From assembly GCA_029243245.1 (NCBI GenBank), contig JAQWSK010000004.1, positions 1 to 64,000 on the forward strand: a stretch of 64,000 nt of DNA, read 5' to 3'. A program made the translations under genes and the position numbers. The DNA is from Flavobacteriaceae bacterium. Lineage in GTDB: Bacteria; Bacteroidota; Bacteroidia; Flavobacteriales; Flavobacteriaceae. Shown here one piece after another: positions 29,754 to 36,725 of the stretch. Below the pieces are notes generated by a model. The model worked only from the letters and a program-made list of their open reading frames with translations. It ran no database searches and was not told where the DNA came from. Positions within the stretch are counted from its first letter, which is position 1; each line of letters opens with the position of its first letter.

Positions 29754-31460
29754 TTATAAATTTAAATCTGAAATGATTGAGTCAATTCTTTTATCTAATT
29801 CTTTTTCGGTCGATTGCCAGCAGTTGTTTTTAAAACGTTTATTGTTGACACTAAAGTAAAACTTAATTTTTGGTTCTGTTCCACTTGGACGAATTGCAAT
29901 TTTACTATTATCGTTTAAAGTGTATATAATAACATCTGATTTAGGAAGGTTTATTTTATTTACCTTTTTACTTTCAATATGAGTGTTTGTTGAATTTAGA
30001 TAATCATAAATAGAAATAATAGATTGTTTATTTATTTTATCAGGAGGATGATTTCTGAATGACTGCATCATTTTTTTTATTTTATTTTCCCCACTTAACC
30101 CTTCAATTTTATAACTAATTAAACGTTCTTTGTATGGAGTATATAACTTATAACATTCAATCATAAAATCATACAAAGTTCTGTCTTTAGTTTTTAAAAT
30201 AGCTGCAATCTCACAAATCAAAAGCGCAGAAGTAACAGCATCTTTATCTCTAATCTCATCTCCAATTAAATAACCTAAACTTTCTTCTCCACCAAAAATA
30301 AAATTTTGACTTTTTCTTACTTCAATTTCCTTACTAATCCATTTAAAACCAGTTAGAGTCGTCAAACATTCAATCCCAAAGTTCTTAGCTACTTTTTTCA
30401 TTACTGGAGAAGAAACGATTGTTGATGCAATATAATCTTTGGAGTTTAAAAGCCCTTTTTCGACTCTTTTACTTAAAATAAAATGAGCCATTATTAGCAT
30501 GGTTTGATTGCCATTAAGTATTATAAATTTTTCTTTTTTATTTTTTACAGCTATTCCAATTCTATCAGAGTCAGGATCTGTACCTATTACAATATCTGCA
30601 TTTTCTTTTTTTGCTCTATTAATTGCCAATTCAAGGGCATCGGGCTCTTCAGGATTTGGAGATTTAACGGTTGGAAAACTTCCATCAGGTTTTGACTGTT
30701 CATCTATGATAGTAACTAATTTATGTCCTGCTTTTTTCAAAACTTGAGGAATTGACATTATGGAGGTGCCGTGAAGAGAAGTAAAAACTATTTTAATATT
30801 TTTTGATTTGTGATCATCTTGTACAGCAAGTCTTATTGATGTGTCAATAAAAGCATTGTCTATTTCTTTGTCTATTATATTAAGCTGATCATTTTTTCCC
30901 TTGAAAAGAATTTCATTATAATTAATTGAATTTATTTTTTCCATTAGTTCTTCATCATATGGAGGAACTATTTGTCCGCCATCTTTCCAATAAACTTTAA
31001 ATCCGTTATACTCTGGAGGATTATGAGATGCAGTTAAAACAATACCACAATTTGCTTTAAGAAATCTTACTGAAAAAGAGAGCTCAGGAGTAGTTCTTAA
31101 AGATGAAAATAGATATACTTCTATACCATTTGCTAATAATATATTTGAAACTATTGTTGAATACAATTCGTTGTTATGCCGGCAATCATAAGCTATTACA
31201 ACTTTGATTTTATTTTTCGGAAATTTATTTTTAAGGTATAAAGAAAGTCCTTGAGTCGCTTTACCTAGAGTGTATTTGTTTATCCTATTTGTTCCAACAC
31301 CCATTATTCCACGCATACCCCCTGTTCCAAACTCTAGATTTTTATAAAATGCATTTTCCAATTCATTGGGGTAATTAAAAAGTGCTTTTACATCATTTTG
31401 TGTTTTCTTGTCAAAAGGAGATTTACACCATTTTAATGCTTTTTCTTTAATTTCCTTCAC
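29754..31460 (-). CDS. Phosphoglucomutase/phosphomannomutase family phosphosugar mutase
   Basis: The 568-residue enzyme would interconvert hexose 1- and 6-phosphates. It has the active phosphoserine loop TASHNPPEYNGFKVYW (about 140-155), the metal loop GTDPDSDRIGIAV (about 290-303), the sugar-binding GGEESLG (about 385) and the C-terminal phosphate loop IRPSGTEPKIKFYF. Length matches the Bacteroidota PgmB/ManB-like subgroup. The substrate, glucose or mannose, cannot be told from sequence. The glycosyltransferase gene upstream overlaps its start by 14 bases and the ABC gene follows after 1 base, so all three form a tight operon. Confidence 0.92.
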   Translation of the reverse strand: MKEIKEKALKWCKSPFDKKTQNDVKALFNYPNELENAFYKNLEFGTGGMRGIMGVGTNRINKYTLGKATQGLSLYLKNKFPKNKIKVVIAYDCRHNNELYSTIVSNILLANGIEVYLFSSLRTTPELSFSVRFLKANCGIVLTASHNPPEYNGFKVYWKDGGQIVPPYDEELMEKINSINYNEILFKGKNDQLNIIDKEIDNAFIDTSIRLAVQDDHKSKNIKIVFTSLHGTSIMSIPQVLKKAGHKLVTIIDEQSKPDGSFPTVKSPNPEEPDALELAINRAKKENADIVIGTDPDSDRIGIAVKNKKEKFIILNGNQTMLIMAHFILSKRVEKGLLNSKDYIASTIVSSPVMKKVAKNFGIECLTTLTGFKWISKEIEVRKSQNFIFGGEESLGYLIGDEIRDKDAVTSALLICEIAAILKTKDRTLYDFMIECYKLYTPYKERLISYKIEGLSGENKIKKMMQSFRNHPPDKINKQSIISIYDYLNSTNTHIESKKVNKINLPKSDVIIYTLNDNSKIAIRPSGTEPKIKFYFSVNNKRFKNNCWQSTEKELDKRIDSIISDLNL

Positions 31461-32403
31461 TAGATGTAATTTCCGAGATTATATAATTTTTTTGATTCTT
31501 TCTTTGTCTTAATAATAGCTCACCAATAAATCCTGAAATAAAGAATTGAACCCCAATAATAATGGTTACTAGAGCAATAAAAAATTGAGGTCTATCAGTT
31601 ATTAGTCGAGAATTTATGTTGAAGTACAATTTATCTATTCCAAGATATAAAATAAAACTTATACCTATGATAAACATGAAAGTTCCCAAAAGCCCAAAAA
31701 AGTGCATGGGTCTTTTACCAAATTGATTTAAAAACCATAAGGTTAATAAATCAAGAAAACCATTAATAAATCTCTCAGCTCCAAATTTGGTTACTCCGTA
31801 TTTTCGAATTTGATGTTTAACTTCTTTTTCGGAGATTCTTTTAAATCCAGCTTGCGATGCTAAAACAGGGATATATCTATGCATTTCTCCACTTACATCA
31901 ATTGTCTTTACTACATTCTTTTTATAAACTTTAATACCACAGTTAAAATCATGTAATTTAATTCCAGAAACTATTCTAGCGGCAAAATTGAAGAGTTTTG
32001 AAGGTATGTTTTTTAAAAATAAACTATCATGTCTTGTTTTCTTCCAACCAGATACTAAATCTAATTTTTCTTCATTGAGCATGTTTATCATAGAAGGAAG
32101 CTCTTCCGGGGAGTCTTGAAGGTCTGCATCTAAAGTGGCAATATATTTTCCTTTGGCATATTGAAATCCAGCATTCAGCGCCTGAGACTTTCCATAGTTT
32201 TTAGCAAAGCGATATCCATTAATATTTTGATTTTTTATTGATAAATCATTTATTATTTCCCATGAATTATCAGAACTGCCATCATCAATAAAAATAAGTT
32301 CAAATGAATAATTAGCATCACTTAAGCTAGATTCAATCCATTGATGTAATTCTATTAAAGATTCTTCTTCATTATATAAGGGAACAACAACAGAGATATC
32401 CAC
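31447..32403 (-). CDS. Family 2 glycosyltransferase, membrane-bound (DPM/ArnC-like)
   Basis: The 318-residue enzyme begins with the GT-A start VVPLYNEEESL, shows FIDDGSSDNS and the metal site TLDADLQDSPEE (about 95), and ends with two transmembrane segments (about 232-256 and 270-295). This arrangement is that of polyprenyl-phosphate sugar transferases, which move a sugar from a nucleotide donor to a lipid carrier on the cytoplasmic face. The actual sugar is unknown. It overlaps the phosphosugar mutase gene by 14 bases, supporting one pathway that makes and transfers a sugar, perhaps onto a lipid exported by the ABC transporter downstream. Confidence 0.9.
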   Translation of the reverse strand: MDISVVVPLYNEEESLIELHQWIESSLSDANYSFELIFIDDGSSDNSWEIINDLSIKNQNINGYRFAKNYGKSQALNAGFQYAKGKYIATLDADLQDSPEELPSMINMLNEEKLDLVSGWKKTRHDSLFLKNIPSKLFNFAARIVSGIKLHDFNCGIKVYKKNVVKTIDVSGEMHRYIPVLASQAGFKRISEKEVKHQIRKYGVTKFGAERFINGFLDLLTLWFLNQFGKRPMHFFGLLGTFMFIIGISFILYLGIDKLYFNINSRLITDRPQFFIALVTIIIGVQFFISGFIGELLLRQRKNQKNYIISEITSSEGN

Positions 32404-32440
32404 AGTGAAATATTTGTAACAAATCTACAAAAATTGATGC

Positions 32441-32965
32441 TTATTCAGGCTTTGACTTCTTTAGAATTAAACCCCCAATAAGAGAAATTAAAAAACCAAT
32501 AAAAATTGAGCCAAGTAATCCACCAGCTATTCTGATTGGAAGTGTTGTGAATTTCTTTGACATTTCTATTGCTTGATTTGCATCTTCAACAGACAATTCT
32601 TGATTTCCATCCAACATTTTTTGTTTAGCAATTTCAAAAGTTTTATCCATGAATTGAGGATCCAAAAATTCTGTTAAGATGATTCCATAAATTGTTCCTA
32701 TGATTCCTGAAATCAAGGCTATTCCTACACCAACTTTTAGACCTTGTGAAAGGGATATAAAACCAGTATTATCTTTTTTGAATTGATATATACCAAAATT
32801 TATGAAACCTACACTCAAAATTAGTGGTACTGTTGAAGAGAGGGTGTCACCTTGGTAATGGGCATCTAAAAAAAATAGCATTAGTGAAAAAAAAACTGAA
32901 GCTATCCCAAGCATAGTTCCAAAATTTAATGCATAAGATGATGTTTGAATTGTTGGTTTTTCCAT
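32441..32965 (-). CDS. DUF4199 family membrane protein
   Basis: The 174-residue product has four hydrophobic segments (about 13-33, 42-60, 75-98 and 145-168) and a soluble loop between the last two with a DFLDPQFMDKTFE-like stretch and GNQELSVEDANQAIE. This layout fits DUF4199, a Bacteroidota family of unknown function. It lies 37 bases upstream of the glycosyltransferase gene and is the first gene of that operon, an order I recall from other Flavobacteriia. Confidence 0.82.
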   Translation of the reverse strand: MEKPTIQTSSYALNFGTMLGIASVFFSLMLFFLDAHYQGDTLSSTVPLILSVGFINFGIYQFKKDNTGFISLSQGLKVGVGIALISGIIGTIYGIILTEFLDPQFMDKTFEIAKQKMLDGNQELSVEDANQAIEMSKKFTTLPIRIAGGLLGSIFIGFLISLIGGLILKKSKPE

Positions 32966-33034
32966 TTTTATTTATTATTTATTGCAAGATAGGATTTTAT
33001 ATCTCATTAATTATTTTAAAAAATTGATACTATT

Positions 33035-33064
33035 TTGTATGTTTTGAAAAAAAAAGTAAATTTG
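33035..33064 (+). promoter_or_regulatory. Bacteroidota-type promoter of rpmE2
   Basis: TTG at 33035-33037, a 19-base spacer and TAAATTTG at 33057-33064 match the Bacteroidota promoter consensus. The -7 box lies 19 bases before the start codon of the L31 gene. Confidence 0.65.
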
Positions 33065-33083
33065 CATCCTTTAAACAAATAAA

Positions 33084-33335
33084 ATGAGAACAGATATCCA
33101 TCCAGAAAACTATAGACTTGTTGCTTTTAAAGACATGTCAAATGAAGATGTTTTTATTACCAAATCTACTGTTGATTCAAAAGAGACTATAGATTTAGAT
33201 GGCGTTGAATATCCGCTTGTTAAACTTGAAATTTCCAGAACTTCTCACCCCTATTATACTGGAAAGTCTAAATTAGTTGATACTGCCGGAAGAATTGATA
33301 AGTTTAAGAACAAATACTCTAAGTTTAAGAAGTAA
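33084..33335 (+). CDS. rpmE2: Ribosomal protein L31, type B
   Basis: The 83-residue protein begins MRTDIHPENYRLV and contains SRTSHPYYTGKSKLVDTAGRID, both signatures of bL31. It has no cysteines, so it is the zinc-free type B form, the version that many bacteria use alone or under zinc shortage. It is a component of the large ribosomal subunit. It has its own promoter and is followed 68 bases later by mtaB. Confidence 0.96.
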   Translation: MRTDIHPENYRLVAFKDMSNEDVFITKSTVDSKETIDLDGVEYPLVKLEISRTSHPYYTGKSKLVDTAGRIDKFKNKYSKFKK

Positions 33336-33403
33336 TTTTTTACTTCATATATTTGTTTTTCAATTGGAGGATTTTATTTCTCTTGTAAACTATTTTTATC
33401 TCC

Positions 33404-34759
33404 TTGTTTTCTGTTGATTTATCGTCAAATAAAAAGATTAAAAGTGCTACTCGATCTCGAATAGCTTTTCACACATTAGGCTGTAAGCTTAATTTTTCTG
33501 AAACAGCAACTATTTCACGTGATTTTGATTTTGAAAAATATAAGCATGTTGACTTTAGTGATATTGCTGATATTTATGTGATTAACACTTGTTCTGTAAC
33601 AGGAAATGCTGATAAAAAATTTAAATCATTAGTTAGAAAAGCACTTAAGCTTAATAATAAAGCATTTGTAGCAGCAGTAGGTTGTTATGCTCAGTTACAG
33701 CCAGAGGAATTGATGTCAGTTGAAGGGGTTGATTTAGTATTGGGTGCAAATGAAAAATTTATGCTTTCACATTATTTGAATGATTTAACAAAAATAGAAC
33801 ATGGTAAAATTCACTCTTGCGATATTGAAGAAGTAAATAATTATGTTAGTAGTTTTTCATTAAACGACAGGACAAGATCTTTTTTAAAAGTTCAAGATGG
33901 ATGTGATTATAAATGCACTTATTGTACAATACCTAGAGCTAGAGGAATATCCAGAAGTGATACTTTATCTAATGTTGTGTCAAATGCTGTAAAAATTGCT
34001 TCAAATGGAATTAAAGAGATCGTTTTAACTGGAGTCAATATTGGAGATTACGGTAAAGGTGAAAATGGAAATAAAATTCATAACCATACCTTTTTGGATT
34101 TGGTAAAAAACTTAGATAATGTCAAATCAATCGAAAGGATAAGAATATCTTCTATAGAACCTAATTTACTAAAAAATGAAACTATAAAATTTATATCAAA
34201 AAGTAAATCTTTTGTTCCTCATTTCCATATTCCTCTTCAAAGTGGAAGTGATTATATATTAAAAAAAATGAAAAGAAGGTATTTAACGCCTTTATATGCT
34301 GACCGTGTTTTTAAGATTAAAAAATATATACCCAATGCCTGTATTGGAGTTGATGTTATTGTTGGCTTTCCTGGAGAGTCTGATGAACATTTTATTAAAA
34401 CATATAGTTTTTTAAATAATTTACCTATTAGTTATTTACACGTTTTTATTTATTCAGAAAGATTAAACACAGAAGCTTTATCAATGAAAAATATTGTGCC
34501 TATTAAAATAAGGAACAAAAGAGGTAAGATACTCAGGAGTCTTTCAATAAAAAAAAGAAGAGCATTTTATGAAACTCAGCTTGGCAAAAATACAAGTATA
34601 TTGTTAGAAGGTGAAAACAAAAAAGGATATATACACGGTTTCTCAGATAACTACGTTAAAGTTAGAGTTCCTTGGGATCCGAGCTTAATAAATCAAATTA
34701 AAGCAGTAAGGCTAGATAAAATAGATGATGAAGGATATGTGAGATATATAGAATTATAG
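33404..34759 (+). CDS. mtaB: tRNA t6A37 methylthiotransferase MtaB
   Basis: The 451-residue radical SAM enzyme adds a methylthio group to t6A at position 37 of tRNA. The N-terminal UPF0004 domain starts AFHTLGCKLNFSE with its first Cys and two further Cys in NTCSVT and AVGCYAQ. The radical SAM Cys triad is in DGCDYKCTYC (about 165-175), followed by IPRARG. A TRAM-like domain ends the protein. HTLGCKLN favours MtaB over MiaB or RimO. The only in-frame start after the stop at 33386 is TTG at 33404; no ATG is available. A TATATTTG box at 33348 without a clear -33 may be its own promoter. Its end overlaps the convergent GNAT gene by 6 bases. Confidence 0.9.
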   Translation: MFSVDLSSNKKIKSATRSRIAFHTLGCKLNFSETATISRDFDFEKYKHVDFSDIADIYVINTCSVTGNADKKFKSLVRKALKLNNKAFVAAVGCYAQLQPEELMSVEGVDLVLGANEKFMLSHYLNDLTKIEHGKIHSCDIEEVNNYVSSFSLNDRTRSFLKVQDGCDYKCTYCTIPRARGISRSDTLSNVVSNAVKIASNGIKEIVLTGVNIGDYGKGENGNKIHNHTFLDLVKNLDNVKSIERIRISSIEPNLLKNETIKFISKSKSFVPHFHIPLQSGSDYILKKMKRRYLTPLYADRVFKIKKYIPNACIGVDVIVGFPGESDEHFIKTYSFLNNLPISYLHVFIYSERLNTEALSMKNIVPIKIRNKRGKILRSLSIKKRRAFYETQLGKNTSILLEGENKKGYIHGFSDNYVKVRVPWDPSLINQIKAVRLDKIDDEGYVRYIEL

Positions 34760-35047
34760 CTTTATGCCTACTGGAAGAAGAGATTTATATGATTTATTTC
34801 TACGAACAAAACCAGCAATTTTTGGAGAAGTAGGCACTACTTTCATGTTCCTTTCTGATAAAACCTCTAAAACACAACGTATAAATTTTTCTTCAAAATT
34901 TTTATCCTTAACACTATCTGGTACAATTATTTTTGTCAAAAATATTTTTCTTTCTTGTTCAGCGTATTCAATACGAGCAAGGGTGTTATTGATTTTAGTT
35001 TCAAATTGTCTCAGGAATTTATTGTTTTCTAGAACTATATTTGTCAT
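34754..35047 (-). CDS. Small GNAT-like N-acetyltransferase (YjdJ type)
   Basis: The 97-residue product starts TNIVLENNKFLRQFE, has a LARIEYAEQERKIFLTKIIVP core and ends with VLEVLSERNMKVVPTSPKIAGFVRRN. The pattern of a KVxPxxPxxxxxxRxxxxY end is that of the short GNAT proteins related to YjdJ, and I recall near-identical proteins in Flavobacteriia. The usual GxGxG acetyl-CoA loop is degraded here (DKNFEEKF), so the enzyme activity is uncertain. The reverse-complement frame over the same bases is also open but looks like a shadow. It is convergent with mtaB with a 6-base overlap. Confidence 0.78.
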   Translation of the reverse strand: MTNIVLENNKFLRQFETKINNTLARIEYAEQERKIFLTKIIVPDSVKDKNFEEKFIRCVLEVLSERNMKVVPTSPKIAGFVRRNKSYKSLLPVGIKL

Positions 35048-35174
35048 ATTGAATTAATTAAGTTTGTCAAAAATTGCATCCCTGGATTGTTTAAACAACA
35101 ACAATAACTAAATTTTAAAGGGCTTCAAATTTACATAAAAAATAGCTGACCATGAAGTAAATAAGGATTAAAAA

Positions 35175-35828
35175 ATGAAAAAAAAAACAATATACCTTAT
35201 GCCAGGGATGGCTGCTAGTCCTAAAATTTTTGAATTATTGGAATTCCCTAAATCTGTTTCAGTTGAATATTTATCTTGGATTCAGCCAATTAAAAATGAA
35301 AATTTGTCAGATTATGCATATAGAATGAGTCGTTTCATAAAATCTAAAAAGCCTATACTTCTAGGTGTTTCTTTAGGAGGTGTTTTAGTGCAAGAAATAT
35401 CCAAAATAATTAAATGTGAAAAAGTGATTATTGTTTCTAGTGTAAAATCAAAAAATGAATTACCTGTCCACATGAAAATGGCAAATCATACTCAAATACA
35501 CAAACTTTTTCCTCTAGAATGGATAGAAAATATTGAAAATCTAGTGCTTTTTGTTTTTGGTGATTCAATTAAGATTAAATTAAATCTTTATAAAAAATAC
35601 CTATCCTTTAGAGATCCTGGATATATTGCTTGGGCTATTAATGTACTTGTTAATTGGGAACAGGATGATATGATTGAATCTATTATTCATATTCACGGAA
35701 AAAAAGATAATATTTTTCCAGTTCGATCAATACAGCAACCTGTTATTAAAATTAAGGGTTCTCATGCAATCATATTGACTCATGCAAATTGGTTTAATAA
35801 AAATTTACCTAAACTTATTTCAGATTAA
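35175..35828 (+). CDS. Alpha/beta hydrolase, small cytoplasmic
   Basis: The 217-residue product has no signal peptide. It shows the oxyanion/start region YLMPGMAASPKIF, the nucleophile elbow GVSLGG (Ser near residue 65), the acid in HGKKDNIFP and a late His in IKGSHAIILTHANW. These give the full Ser-Asp-His set of an alpha/beta hydrolase. The substrate is not apparent. It ends 3 bases from the convergent TPR-like gene. Confidence 0.8.
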   Translation: MKKKTIYLMPGMAASPKIFELLEFPKSVSVEYLSWIQPIKNENLSDYAYRMSRFIKSKKPILLGVSLGGVLVQEISKIIKCEKVIIVSSVKSKNELPVHMKMANHTQIHKLFPLEWIENIENLVLFVFGDSIKIKLNLYKKYLSFRDPGYIAWAINVLVNWEQDDMIESIIHIHGKKDNIFPVRSIQQPVIKIKGSHAIILTHANWFNKNLPKLISD

Positions 35829-35831
35829 AAA

Positions 35832-36347
35832 CTATATTTTTTTTAATTGTTGTTGCATTAATTTCATCTGAGCACTTAACATTCCTTGTCGGTCTAATTT
35901 TTTTGCTTCAGCAAGTAACATAATTGCTTCACGTTTTCGTCTTTTCTGCATAGAAATTCCAGCTAAACTCATTTTAGCCATAGCTAAATCATGATTAAAA
36001 GAAAGCCCTAAATTAATCGCTTTTTTAAAATTTTTTTCAGCAATTGTTAAATTAGTTTGTGATGTGATAATTCCATGTAAGTAGAAAAAATATCCTTGCT
36101 GTTTTTTAACAAGACTTGATTTGGGATTAGTAATTTTATTTAACCATTTTTCTGTTCCTTTAAAATCTTGTTTTCTGAGTCTCAAAAATGCTAAAAAAAT
36201 TATTTCATTTTTGAAATACAAAAGAATAAACATACAACTTAGTAATGTGCAAAAAACACCATTTCCAATATAGTTTTCCATAAATTGATATATAGCATAT
36301 ACAAACAAAAAGAAAGCAAAAAATAATTTAATAATCTTTGGAAACAT
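35832..36347 (-). CDS. Membrane-anchored TPR-like protein of unknown function
   Basis: I start the gene at the ATG at 36347. A longer frame begins with TTG at 36368, but that codon overlaps the -7 box of a good promoter at 36366-36397. The product has one or two N-terminal transmembrane segments (about residues 5-45) and a soluble part with helix pairs typical of tetratricopeptide repeats: YFFYLHGIITSQTNLTIAEKNFKKAINLG and AMAKMSLAGISMQKRRKREAIMLLAEAKKLD. It ends in a Gln-Lys-rich helix. I do not recognise a named family or function. It is divergent from rpmH. Confidence 0.6.
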   Translation of the reverse strand: MFPKIIKLFFAFFLFVYAIYQFMENYIGNGVFCTLLSCMFILLYFKNEIIFLAFLRLRKQDFKGTEKWLNKITNPKSSLVKKQQGYFFYLHGIITSQTNLTIAEKNFKKAINLGLSFNHDLAMAKMSLAGISMQKRRKREAIMLLAEAKKLDRQGMLSAQMKLMQQQLKKI

Positions 36348-36365
36348 AAATTTTGATTTAATATT

Positions 36366-36397
36366 CAAAGGTAAAAAAAAAGGTTTGTAATTATCAA
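36366..36397 (-). promoter_or_regulatory. Bacteroidota-type promoter of the TPR-like gene
   Basis: On the minus strand TTG, 21 bases and TACCTTTG match the consensus. The -7 box is 18 bases upstream of the ATG at 36347 and helps to choose that start. Its outer end is 9 bases from the rpmH promoter, which points the other way. Confidence 0.5.
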
Positions 36398-36406
36398 CTA
36401 AAGGTT

Positions 36407-36435
36407 TTGATAAATAAAAAGATGTTATATATTTG
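36407..36435 (+). promoter_or_regulatory. Bacteroidota-type promoter of rpmH
   Basis: TTG at 36407-36409, an 18-base spacer and TATATTTG at 36428-36435 match the Bacteroidota consensus. The L34 start codon follows after 41 bases. Confidence 0.65.
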
Positions 36436-36476
36436 CACGGCTTTTGTAAGGCACATATTGCCCTAAAGTTTTAAAT

Positions 36477-36635
36477 ATGAAAAGAACTTTTCAACCTTCT
36501 AAAAGAAAAAGACGTAATAAACACGGATTTCGTGAGCGAATGGCAACTGCTAATGGTAGAAAAGTTATAGCAAGTCGTCGATCAAAAGGAAGAAATAAAA
36601 TATCTGTTTCATCTGAACCAAGACATAAAAAATAA
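36477..36635 (+). CDS. rpmH: Ribosomal protein L34
   Basis: The 52-residue, strongly basic protein starts [20 protein letters not shown], the near-universal L34 sequence, and ends [10 protein letters not shown], the Bacteroidota-style tail. It is part of the large ribosomal subunit. It has a promoter directly upstream and a strong terminator directly downstream, so it is probably transcribed alone, with carB next. Confidence 0.97.
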   Translation: MKRTFQPSKRKRRNKHGFRERMATANGRKVIASRRSKGRNKISVSSEPRHKK

Positions 36636-36660
36636 TGCTAGACATTATTAATAATTTATT

Positions 36661-36694
36661 AAGGTGTTACTTTTTTAAGTAACACCTTTTTTTT
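36661..36694 (+). terminator. Intrinsic terminator after rpmH
   Basis: An 11-base perfect stem (AGGTGTTACTT with its complement) around a TTTT loop is followed by a run of nine T. It lies 25 bases after the rpmH stop and before carB. Confidence 0.9.
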
Positions 36695-36725
36695 TATATT
36701 GGAATTATAAATTAATTAAAAATTA

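Noticed and set aside
30504-30747. Two overlapping plus-strand frames within the phosphosugar mutase gene
   Set aside because: They lie opposite the metal-binding loop of a well-conserved enzyme and have low-complexity Phe/Ile-rich translations.
34764-35057. Plus-strand frame of 97 codons covering the small GNAT gene
   Set aside because: The minus-strand protein matches a known short acetyltransferase pattern; the plus-strand translation is unlike any family and looks like its mirror.
35048-35174. Possible tRNA or small RNA in the gap before the alpha/beta hydrolase gene
   Set aside because: No cloverleaf, hairpin-plus-T-run or promoter with both boxes could be found. A CAAATTTA box at 35126 lacks a -33 partner.
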